From Paracoccaceae bacterium (GTDB lineage: Bacteria; Pseudomonadota; Alphaproteobacteria; Rhodobacterales; Rhodobacteraceae), in NCBI GenBank assembly GCA_026709265.1, contig JAPOTI010000047.1:1-64000 (forward strand): a DNA stretch of 64,000 nucleotides. Reading direction: 5' to 3'. This document shows positions 10,367-18,823 of the stretch, piece after piece. The translations under genes and the position numbers were made by a program. Every line of letters begins with the position of its first letter. The first letter of the stretch is position 1. The notes below the pieces were generated by a model, which saw only the letters and a program-made list of their open reading frames with translations, did no database searches and was not told the origin of the DNA.

Positions 10367-11734
10367 TTAGTTTGCCATCATCGTCTTGAAATCGGCTTGG
10401 GCGGCGGCACCGGCTGTCGCTGGATCGGCACCTCCATAAATCGCCTGAATGACATCAACGATTCGCAGTGCAAATTCACTCCAGCCAGCCCGCTGGACCA
10501 CAGATGTCTGCGAGTTTGGCATGGCTGCAGCCACCGCATCGACATAACCTTGCGGGAAGCTGGAGGCATAATCAGCATCATTCCATGTCGACAGGCGTGG
10601 GGCTCCCCCATGCAACTTCCCGATGGCCGTCGCATTATCGGGATGTGACATATATTGAATAAACAGCCATCCGGCCTCCGGATTGGCTGCATTTTGGGGA
10701 ATTCCATAACCCCATTGCCAATGTGCGGTATAGGGTTCACCCTGTTCATTATCGACGGGAATGACCGAATAGCCGATCTGACCTGCGATCGGGCTTTCAT
10801 CTGGAGCCTCGAAGCCCGGGGCAAACAGACTGGCATCAATGAAGAAAGCGGCACCTCCTGCCTGGAAGAATTGCGAGGCATCGGGCCAGTCCATGGCCTG
10901 AATATTGACAGGCCCGGCCTTCATCAGCTCTGCATAATTGGCAAGCCCGCGAACGATATCGGGATGGTCCATCTGAGGTTTGTCCCAACCCCCGGCAAAC
11001 CAGATATTATAAGGAGCAGAGCGGTCAGCAGGACCAACCGAATTATTGACAAAACCGGTGATTGTGTCGATCAATGTATCAGATCGAATGCCACGCAACA
11101 CCGCACCTGCGACCGCGCCATTGCTGTCTTCCTTGATTTTGTGGGCAGCCGTTATCAACTCTTCCATCGAGGCTGGCATCTTGCCGCCAAGATATGTGTT
11201 CACATGATCCATGTTGGCAAACAGGATATAAGTTTCAAACGAAGCCGGAATGCCGTGATACTCCCAATTGCCTTCAAGATTGTATTTGGTTGAGTCCAGA
11301 AAACCCGCCGGCATATCGGCCAAATTATAGTCCGGCGCAGTCAGGTCAGGATTATCGATGAAAGCCTGCAGGGAATGGACAAGCCCGTTGGTATGCTGGG
11401 TGTATGCCGTCGAATCCATCGGCAAGAAATAGACATCCATTTGCGAATTGCCGCCTGAACCTCTCAGCGCGACTTCCATCCGATCAAAATAAAGATCTTC
11501 AGCCATGGTCTGCAAATTGACTGCAATACCGGTATCGGTTTCGAACTGATCCAACACAGCACGCACTCCATCGGTCACAGGATGTTCCGGCATCATCACC
11601 GTGACGGACTGACCGGAAAGCTGATCCCATGAAAATTCTGCCTGTGCATCCGGGGCAGAAAAACCGACCGCCAGAGCTGAAACAGCGCTCAGGAGTGTTG
11701 TATGAAATAGAAAGTTGCTTCGTTTGCTGTTCAT
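10367..11734 (-). CDS. Sugar ABC transporter substrate-binding protein
   Basis: MNSKRSNFLFHTTLLSAVSALAVGFSAPDAQAEFSW signal peptide and SBP family body. Real start is ATG at 11734, not 11839. Confidence 0.9.
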   Translation of the reverse strand: MNSKRSNFLFHTTLLSAVSALAVGFSAPDAQAEFSWDQLSGQSVTVMMPEHPVTDGVRAVLDQFETDTGIAVNLQTMAEDLYFDRMEVALRGSGGNSQMDVYFLPMDSTAYTQHTNGLVHSLQAFIDNPDLTAPDYNLADMPAGFLDSTKYNLEGNWEYHGIPASFETYILFANMDHVNTYLGGKMPASMEELITAAHKIKEDSNGAVAGAVLRGIRSDTLIDTITGFVNNSVGPADRSAPYNIWFAGGWDKPQMDHPDIVRGLANYAELMKAGPVNIQAMDWPDASQFFQAGGAAFFIDASLFAPGFEAPDESPIAGQIGYSVIPVDNEQGEPYTAHWQWGYGIPQNAANPEAGWLFIQYMSHPDNATAIGKLHGGAPRLSTWNDADYASSFPQGYVDAVAAAMPNSQTSVVQRAGWSEFALRIVDVIQAIYGGADPATAGAAAQADFKTMMAN

Positions 11735-11736
11735 TG

Positions 11737-11865
11737 TCAATTCCTTTTGCGAACAACCCAAAATGGGTATTGTACACATGCGATGGCTTTGCAACCAGCG
11801 TGGCAACTGAAATGCCCCACAGTTTGCGGCACTTTCCATGCGTTTCGGTGTGGATAGAAAAACAT
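11737..11865 (-). other. 42-codon upstream ORF; apparent remnant of the 5' end of the operon-2 SBP gene fused to an R2/IS end
   Basis: ATG(11865)...TGA(11737): MFFYPHRNAWKVPQTVGHFSCHAGCKAIACVQYPFWVVRKRN*. SD and first codons align at nucleotide level with the start of the 22200 SBP gene; stop lies 2 nt before the SBP ATG. Confidence 0.55.
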
Positions 11866-11907
11866 AACCAACCTCCCTAATTATAGAATAGGCTGCTTAA
11901 ATGTGGT

Positions 11908-11937
11908 ATATTATTCCTGCACAAGCCTTGATGTCAA
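11908..11937 (-). promoter_or_regulatory. Predicted sigma70-type promoter of operon 1 (TTGACA-18-TAATAT)
   Basis: Minus strand TTGACA (11937-11932), 18-nt spacer, TAATAT (11913-11908); conserved in sequence and spacing with 22243..22272. Confidence 0.6.
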
Positions 11938-12073
11938 GTCGAATATTTTCTGCACTTGACCTGACTTCAGGGCTCTATTGAATTGCGAAAACCCTTATCT
12001 CTTATAGCCAAGGTCGTTGCATTGTTGATAAGCACATATAACTTGTGAGGATGACCCAAAATCGCTAGCATAG

Positions 12074-12094
12074 GCCACCCCACCGAAGGGTGGC
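12074..12094. other. Perfect 7-bp stem hairpin (GCCACCC-CACCGAA-GGGTGGC)
   Basis: Read directly; sits just upstream of the PRTase ORF. Confidence 0.6.
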
Positions 12095-12102
12095 TACTTT
12101 GC

Positions 12103-12799
12103 GTGAGATTCAGCAAGCGTATGCATACATGGAAACAATTCCACGGATGGATGGAGTTGTACAACCTTGATCAAGGGCATGGACTCACTCAAGCTTACAC
12201 GATCGGCTATCGATTTATTGATCGCCATGATGACATGTGGACCAAACGGTTCAATGATTTCAAGAAAAAGCATCGTCCTGCGTTGCGCGGTGGTGCCGGT
12301 CTGATGAGAAGCACTGTTCCTGAGCTTGTGCGGAAATTGGGAATCAACACGACAAAGATTGCTTTTGTTCCGGGACTATCTTCGAATGAAAACATCGCAT
12401 CTTCTAGCGGCGTACTCTCAAGACTTACACATTTTTGTGCAGAAAAAACAAATGTAAAATTCATCCGGAATGCAATTACAAAAAAAACCCCACGAGCCAC
12501 TGCACACGGGTAATAAAGACAGAATTCAACGTCGTGAGATATTGGATGGTGCCGAATTCAGTTCACATGGTTTAAGTGGGTTGGACAATGTATTTGTTTT
12601 CGATGACGTAATCACAACTGGAGCTACACTTTCGCATATCGCAAGGGCAATCCGTGAAGAAAACCCATTTGCCGAGGTCTACGGAATCGCTCTCTGCAAG
12701 TCGGATAGCCAAAACTATAACCGCGAGAATTTTGACAGAGAACTCACAAATGACCATATTCCGAAGCAATGGAACAAGATATGGAAGGAGAGTGAGTAA
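12103..12799 (+). CDS. ComF-like phosphoribosyltransferase, split by a frameshift (ORFs 12103..12513 and 12470..12799)
   Basis: PRPP-binding-loop motif VFVFDDVITTGATLSHIARAI in the second ORF. First ORF supplies the N-terminal half (IAFVPGLSSNENIASS...). Frames join at A8 (12480-12487). Confidence 0.7.
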
Positions 12800-12834
12800 T
12801 GAACGGGCTAAATGCAGGATAGGATTATAGGCTC

Positions 12835-13800
12835 ATGTCAGACTATGTGTCATTATCTGCCATCCCCCTACTTGCTTTGACGAAGCTCAATAAAATTGGA
12901 TCCGCAACAGCATTGAATATTATTGATCGACCTGTCACCGAGAAGAGTTCTAAAGGCTGCCGTGAGTACCTCATTAGCCGACTGGCGGCAGTAAAAAATC
13001 TGCCTTGCGTCACATCCATCGATATTGACCACGCGTGGAGTGCCAGTGAGGATGAAATTGAATCAAGCATACAGATGGGAATGAAAGTCATAACTTTCCA
13101 TGATGATGCTTATCCTGCTCGCCTGAAAAACATCCCAAATCCGCCAGCATTGCTATTTATAAAAGGGAGCGAACAAGCGATGCATGCTAATTTGAGCTTA
13201 GCGGTAGTTGGTACACGCGAACCGACTTCTTTCGGGATGGAAGTGGCACGCAGAACAGGAAAGACGGCAGCTGAGGGGGGTTATGTAATTGTGAGCGGTC
13301 TTGCAAGTGGGTGCGATACGTATGCACATTTAGGGTGTCTTGAGGCAACCGGCACCGGTTTGGCAGTGTTGGCGCATGGATTAGACAGAGTCTATCCTGA
13401 GTCGAATCGGGGACTTGCGGACCAGCTTCTCGACCATGGGGGCTGCCTGGCGAGTGAGTACCCCGTCGGAAAGGAGCCCGCACGATACACTTTTGCCGCA
13501 CGTGACCGATTACAAAGTGGTCTTTCAGATGGTGTTTTGGTGATCGAAACCGATGTTCGTGGGGGAACAATGAATACCGTTCACTTTGCGAGTAAGCAGA
13601 AAAGAAGAATCGCCTGTATTGAGCACCCAAAGCAATATCAAGATGATAAGAAAACGAGAGGCAATCGGAAATTGATCAATGAGAGAAATGCCTTTTCTAT
13701 ACCAAACGGAAAGGCACTGATTGAATTTTTGGATTGCATAAAACCAACAAATACAACCGCTTCTGAAGTTCGATGTTCAGTCCGGAGAGAACACCGGTAA
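12835..13800 (+). CDS. Stand-alone DprA/Smf-like DNA-processing protein
   Basis: GMKVITFHDDAYPARLKNIPNPPALLFIKG, AVVGTREPTSFG, VIVSGLASGCDTYAHLG, LAHGLDRVYPESNRGL, FAARDRLQSGLSDGVLVIETDVRGGTMNTVHFA: DprA Rossmann motifs. No obvious C-terminal winged-helix domain. Confidence 0.85.
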   Translation: MSDYVSLSAIPLLALTKLNKIGSATALNIIDRPVTEKSSKGCREYLISRLAAVKNLPCVTSIDIDHAWSASEDEIESSIQMGMKVITFHDDAYPARLKNIPNPPALLFIKGSEQAMHANLSLAVVGTREPTSFGMEVARRTGKTAAEGGYVIVSGLASGCDTYAHLGCLEATGTGLAVLAHGLDRVYPESNRGLADQLLDHGGCLASEYPVGKEPARYTFAARDRLQSGLSDGVLVIETDVRGGTMNTVHFASKQKRRIACIEHPKQYQDDKKTRGNRKLINERNAFSIPNGKALIEFLDCIKPTNTTASEVRCSVRREHR

Positions 13801-14086
13801 CGAATTGGGTTATGCTCGAATCTGGGTGACGGCAGGGAATACAAAACCTCACCGACAGCATCCGCGCAATCCTGGCATAAAACGAAATGAACGCGAGAGA
13901 TACAATGTCGATTCTGTGACATTGATGGCGTCAGGACACCCGTTGCGCGGCCATCTCCCACACAAAAACGGCTTGCATTTTTTGCAACAAATCCGGCCAG
14001 AACGGCCAATTGGTCGTCTCAAGGAAATCAGTGAGACACCTCGTCAAGTGCCTGACATTGATCGCATGGCAGGAAAACCGCTCCTG

Positions 14087-15280
14087 TCAGGTCTCACGGC
14101 CCCATTGAAGATAACCGTCGATCGCACTGTTTCGCGCCATCGAAAGGTCTGACGCGACACCCGCCAATTGACTTCTGTCGGTGAGCAAAGTTCTGAGTGA
14201 ATCAGCAACAATTTCTGCATCTCCCTCCTTGAGATTGCAGGGATCAAGCTGGAAGTATCCCAGTTCGATTTCGTGGTCGCGGACAATTATTGGAGGTGTT
14301 TGGCGCGCCAAAGCAGATGCCAAGCCGGACGCATCGACACCAAGTTGTTTGGCATCGATCTGAACCTCCAATCGGTCAAGTGGATTCCCGGTCGGATCGG
14401 CCACAATCCTTGGTGTCACACCATCGATTCCGGACAGTGTGCGCATCCAGATATTGAGCACCGCAGTTTCGTGTTCCCTGATGCCTTTGTGATCGCGGGT
14501 CGCCCAGACCTCGAGAGCTGCGATTGCACCGGCAATGCTCTCTTTGCCGACCTTCATTCCGCGCCCAATCCCCGTATTCTGCAAATAAGCGGCACGCACG
14601 AGATCCCGGCGTCCGGCAACGACACCAGAGGTGGGGCCACCAAGAAATTTATGCCCGGAATAAATGACCAGGTCAGCACCATCTGATAAGAATCCACGAA
14701 GATCATATTCGGAAGCAGCATCTACGATGACAGGAATATCTGCCGCATGCGCAAGTTCGGCAAATCGTTTGAGAGGAACCTGTCCATAATGCACGACATG
14801 GTGCGATATGACATAAAGTGCAGCAGCAACTTCCGATGTCAGGGAAGCGCGTAGCGAATGGTCAGTGCACAGGGTCGACTGCCCTACGGGACGCACCGTA
14901 GCACCCGTGAGTTCGATAGATTGTGAAATCGGCGCACCGTAATGGCAGAGATGACCAAGTTGCACGACAATTTTTGACTTGGGTCCGGGATCCTGCGGCA
15001 AAGCCTCAACCCTTCCCGGGTCCATGCCGGTCATGCAGCCAGCAATCGACAGGGAAATTCCAGCCGAAGCGGATGCGGTCATGAACCCTGCCTCGGCCCC
15101 GGTCAGACGCACAATGCTCTCGCTCGCACGAGACTGCAATGCATGCATATTCACAAAATGCCCCATGATTGCAGCGGTCGCGTCACGAATCTTCGGTGCC
15201 GCAATTGATGCACCAAGTCCGGTCATGGTTCCAGAGGCATTGATGATTGGTGTGAGCCCAAGTGGTGGTGTGTCAGCCAT
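14087..15280 (-). CDS. SelA-like PLP-dependent lyase, second paralogue
   Basis: PIINASGTMTGLGASIAAPKI ... VIYSGHKFLGGPTSGVVAGRRDLV; start MADTPPLGL at 15280. Confidence 0.8.
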   Translation of the reverse strand: MADTPPLGLTPIINASGTMTGLGASIAAPKIRDATAAIMGHFVNMHALQSRASESIVRLTGAEAGFMTASASAGISLSIAGCMTGMDPGRVEALPQDPGPKSKIVVQLGHLCHYGAPISQSIELTGATVRPVGQSTLCTDHSLRASLTSEVAAALYVISHHVVHYGQVPLKRFAELAHAADIPVIVDAASEYDLRGFLSDGADLVIYSGHKFLGGPTSGVVAGRRDLVRAAYLQNTGIGRGMKVGKESIAGAIAALEVWATRDHKGIREHETAVLNIWMRTLSGIDGVTPRIVADPTGNPLDRLEVQIDAKQLGVDASGLASALARQTPPIIVRDHEIELGYFQLDPCNLKEGDAEIVADSLRTLLTDRSQLAGVASDLSMARNSAIDGYLQWGRET

Positions 15281-15764
15281 CGCAGACCTCCAATGAAAAG
15301 ATTCCTTCAATTTCAACCGTAATCTGATTGGGAAGCGATCCGACACCAAAGGATGAACGCGCATGGACTCCCCGGATGCCAAAGATTTCTGCCAGAAGGG
15401 TTGAGGCTCCATCGATCACATAGGGGTGACGTTCAAAGTCTGCCGTTGCATTGACAAGGCCGAGTAACTTGATCACGCCAGTGACCTTATCCAGAGAGCC
15501 AAGTTCAGCGCGAAGTGATGCAAGCATATTGACTGCAACAAGTTTGGCATGCACGCGGGCGGTGTCCGCATCAACATCGGCACCAACCTTACCACACAGA
15601 AGTTTGCCGTCCGAAGTGACTGCTCCCTGCCCTGACACGTAAGCCAGGTCATTGTGTATGCGGACATTACAAAAGGCACCGATTGGTTCAGGTGGCAGGT
15701 CAGGTAATTGCAAACCCAGTTGGGCAAGTCGTGTTTCCGGTAATTGCAAATCAGTTTTGAACAT
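15273..15764 (-). CDS. RidA family protein, second paralogue
   Basis: AYVSGQGAVTSDGKLLCGKVGADV ... VHARSSFGVGSLPNQITVEIEGIFSL; start MFKTDLQLPE at 15764. Confidence 0.85.
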   Translation of the reverse strand: MFKTDLQLPETRLAQLGLQLPDLPPEPIGAFCNVRIHNDLAYVSGQGAVTSDGKLLCGKVGADVDADTARVHAKLVAVNMLASLRAELGSLDKVTGVIKLLGLVNATADFERHPYVIDGASTLLAEIFGIRGVHARSSFGVGSLPNQITVEIEGIFSLEVCDG

Positions 15765-16722
15765 TCGGTTTCCTGCAATAAAGTTGATGCGCGGGCCCAG
15801 CCTTGACAGGCGCGGGAATGTTGGTGGCACAAGCGGCGTCGGCAATGGGGCACCGGGTCCGAAAGACGCATCCCGAGGGTGGATCCAGCGGGCTCGGGAT
15901 ATCACCAGTCAATATTGTTCGGTCACGCGCGGCCTGAGGATCGGGAACCGGCACGGCAGTCAAGAGCGCTTGCGTGTAAGGGTGGCCAGGCGAGGAATAA
16001 ACGTGCTGTGCAAGGCCGATCTCGGCCACGCGACCGAGATACATCACAACAATCTGATCACACAGATATTCCACAACTGACAAATCGTGTGCAATGAAAA
16101 GCATTGTGAGATTGTGGCGCTCACGCAGCTCCAAGAGCAAGTTCAAGACCTGGGCCTGGATAGACACGTCCAGAGCCGAAACACTCTCGTCTGCCACGAT
16201 GAATTCGGGTTCAAGCGCCAGCGCCCGGGCGATGCCGATCCGTTGGCGCTGACCACCGGAGAATTCGTGGGGAAATCGGGATATGGCGTCCGAGGAAAGA
16301 CCGACCTCGTCAAGCAATGTGGCGACTCTGTCTTTGCGTTCAGAAATTGTCCCAATACCGTGGGCGCGCAATCCTTCGGCGACAATCTGACCCACTTTGA
16401 AACGGGGATTCAATGACGATATGGGATCCTGAAAAATGATCTGCATGCGCCTGCGTGTTGCGCGCAGGGCCCTGCCATCGAGTTTGTTGATATCTGTCCC
16501 ATCGAAAATCGTCTCTCCTTCGCTCGGTTCGATGAGGCGCAATAATGTCCGGCCAAGTGTCGTCTTGCCAGAACCACTCTCTCCAACAAGTCCGGTGATC
16601 GATCCACGCGGAATATCAAAACTGACGTCACTGACAGCATGCACAATTCCACGAGAGGTGTGAAACCTCTTGGAGAGATTACGAATGTGCAGAAGCGGGT
16701 CTTGCGCAGCATGGTCAAACAT
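15751..16722 (-). CDS. Oligo/dipeptide ABC transporter ATP-binding protein (DppF/OppF-like)
   Basis: GLVGESGSGKTTLGRTLLRL, FSGGQRQRIGIARALALEPEFIVADESVSALDVSIQAQVLNLL, C-terminal SGCVFRTRCP oligopeptide motif. Confidence 0.93.
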   Translation of the reverse strand: MFDHAAQDPLLHIRNLSKRFHTSRGIVHAVSDVSFDIPRGSITGLVGESGSGKTTLGRTLLRLIEPSEGETIFDGTDINKLDGRALRATRRRMQIIFQDPISSLNPRFKVGQIVAEGLRAHGIGTISERKDRVATLLDEVGLSSDAISRFPHEFSGGQRQRIGIARALALEPEFIVADESVSALDVSIQAQVLNLLLELRERHNLTMLFIAHDLSVVEYLCDQIVVMYLGRVAEIGLAQHVYSSPGHPYTQALLTAVPVPDPQAARDRTILTGDIPSPLDPPSGCVFRTRCPIADAACATNIPAPVKAGPAHQLYCRKPNVQN

Positions 16723-17710
16723 GGACGGACTCGATCGGATTCACGCAGGCGACATGATGGTTGCTGACTGCTGCACGGAGACTCACGGGCTGATGACAAC
16801 CCGCGACAACGCGCCCGCAACGCGGTGCAAACGCACAGCCGGGTGGCATCGCATAAAGCGACGGAACTGTGCCGGGAATTGGAAGAAGTCGTTCGGTCTT
16901 GGTCCGGCCGGGTGTCGGGATCGAGGTCAGAAGCCCCGCCGTGTAGGGGTGACGGGTCTCCGCAAACAGTTTGGAAACATCCGCCTGTTCGACAATGGAT
17001 CCCGCATACATGACAGCAACATCGTCAGCCATTTCAGCAACAACACCCATGTCATGCGTAACAAATAGGATTGACATGCCCAAGTCTTTCTGAAGACGGC
17101 GCATCAGGTCCAAGATCTGCGCCTGGATGGTGACATCCAGTGCCGTCGTCGGCTCGTCTGCGATCAATAGCGCCGGATGACAGACCAGAGCCTGCGCAAT
17201 CATGACACGCTGGCGCATGCCACCAGACAATTCATGCGGATAGGTGGTCAACCGCGACGCTGCGGCGGGAATTTCAACGAGCTCCAGGATTTCAAGAACG
17301 CGTTGGCGTCGCGCTGCTGCATCAAGGTCCGTATGCAAAAACAGCATCTCGCCAATCTGGTCACCAATGGTGAATAACGGATTCAGCGAGGACATCGGTT
17401 CCTGAAAGATCATTGCAATCTCAGCACCGCGTAGCGCACGCATCTGCTGCGGCCTGGCAGTATCAATTCGTGTCTCCTGACCGTCGCGCGATATATAATG
17501 AATCGTACCACCAGCGATCGAACCATTGCTTGGCAACAGTCGCATAATTGCCAGCGAGGAGACGGACTTTCCTGAGCCACTTTCTCCCACGATCGCCAAG
17601 GTGCGCCCCTTCTGCAACGAGAAGCTGACATTGCGGAGTGCCGCGACCGACGACCCACGCACACGGAATTCAACGCGTAAATTCTGGACATTGAGGATAG
17701 TGTCGCTCAT
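16715..17710 (-). CDS. Oligo/dipeptide ABC transporter ATP-binding protein (DppD/OppD-like)
   Basis: AIVGESGSGKSVSSLAIMRLL, LSGGMRQRVMIAQALVCHPALLIADEPTTALDVTIQAQILDLM, PPGCAFAPRC. Confidence 0.93.
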   Translation of the reverse strand: MSDTILNVQNLRVEFRVRGSSVAALRNVSFSLQKGRTLAIVGESGSGKSVSSLAIMRLLPSNGSIAGGTIHYISRDGQETRIDTARPQQMRALRGAEIAMIFQEPMSSLNPLFTIGDQIGEMLFLHTDLDAAARRQRVLEILELVEIPAAASRLTTYPHELSGGMRQRVMIAQALVCHPALLIADEPTTALDVTIQAQILDLMRRLQKDLGMSILFVTHDMGVVAEMADDVAVMYAGSIVEQADVSKLFAETRHPYTAGLLTSIPTPGRTKTERLLPIPGTVPSLYAMPPGCAFAPRCGRVVAGCHQPVSLRAAVSNHHVACVNPIESVHV

Positions 17711-18822
17711 GCCGTCCTCCGCTTGGCGGGCCTGACCGACGTACCCAGCACCGTCATTCGTGGCTCAAACGACTGGTCGAGTTTAAGTGTGGCTCCCTGA
17801 CTGTCGGTCGCAATCATATTGCTGTCGATCAGCTCAAACACAGTCAAATCGGCATGTTCGCCCTGTGTCAGGCCGGTGCGTGCGTTCAACCCCAGAATCG
17901 AACGTGGGCGGCTGGTTACAGAAGCAACGACTTCGTCAAAAGGCAATCCTACGGCGAGCAGCTTGGTCATTGTTGTGGCCAAATCATACACAGGGCCATC
18001 AATGTTACGCTTATGCAGATCGGTGGAGATTGAAAACGGCATGAGCTCGTTGTCGATTGCCCGGCGCGCAGTCTCAAAACAGAATGAGGCCTGCCCGTGG
18101 CCGATGTCCATCCGCACGCCCTCCTTGGCCAACCGTTTGGCCTGCGCGAAAAGTGCGGGTGTATCGGTTATCGATCCGGCATGTTTGCCGTTAAAGCAAT
18201 GGGTTACGATGTCACCAGTGCTAAGAATATCAAAAACTTCATCGATCAACGGTAGCGGCTCGCCCACATGCACCATCAAGGGTTTACCGATGATTTCGGC
18301 GACACGTTTAGCAATCTTCGCAGGGGCAATTCCCCAGGCGCCGGTGATAACACCTGATGCACGAACTTTGATTCCACAGATCACATCGGCATGAGTCTCG
18401 GCAACCTTCAGCGTTCGCTCGACATCGATAAATCGAAGATCAACAAGTTCTGGCACACGGTTACAGGCCACAAGCCCAATGGACCCTATATTGAGAAAGG
18501 CCTTGATGGTCTCAACCTCTTTGTCGATGACATATTCGCGCAACCCATGGAAAGTCGCCTCACCCGCCGAACCCGCGTCAGCCATGGCGGTGACACCGGT
18601 TGAGCGTCCGGCTTGTGAGGCCTGCACAGAAATGTCCGTTCCACCATGCCAAATATGGACATGAAGATCGCACCATCCCGGCGACACGAAGGCGCCTTTT
18701 GCGTCGATAACCTTGGCGCTTGGTCGAGCGCTTGCTGCCACCCGACCCTCATCGTCAATAAAAATCTCGTTCGGTGATCTGTCGAACCCAATGGCACGAA
18801 AATTTTTCAAGGTGAGGGCCAT
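17707..18822 (-). CDS. Amidohydrolase/deacetylase-family metallohydrolase (dihydroorotase-like, EF_0837-type)
   Basis: VSPGWCDLHVHIWHGGTD metal motif, MVHVGEPLP, DIVTHCFNGK, DIGHGQASF, STDLH; start MALTLKNF at 18822. Confidence 0.82.
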   Translation of the reverse strand: MALTLKNFRAIGFDRSPNEIFIDDEGRVAASARPSAKVIDAKGAFVSPGWCDLHVHIWHGGTDISVQASQAGRSTGVTAMADAGSAGEATFHGLREYVIDKEVETIKAFLNIGSIGLVACNRVPELVDLRFIDVERTLKVAETHADVICGIKVRASGVITGAWGIAPAKIAKRVAEIIGKPLMVHVGEPLPLIDEVFDILSTGDIVTHCFNGKHAGSITDTPALFAQAKRLAKEGVRMDIGHGQASFCFETARRAIDNELMPFSISTDLHKRNIDGPVYDLATTMTKLLAVGLPFDEVVASVTSRPRSILGLNARTGLTQGEHADLTVFELIDSNMIATDSQGATLKLDQSFEPRMTVLGTSVRPAKRRTA

Positions 18823-18823
18823 A

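Noticed and set aside
11880-11885. Perfect TATAAT on the minus strand upstream of the operon-1 SBP
   Set aside because: It lies immediately next to the AGGGAGG SD, so transcripts from it would lack the RBS. The conserved TTGACA-18-TAATAT further upstream is a better promoter.
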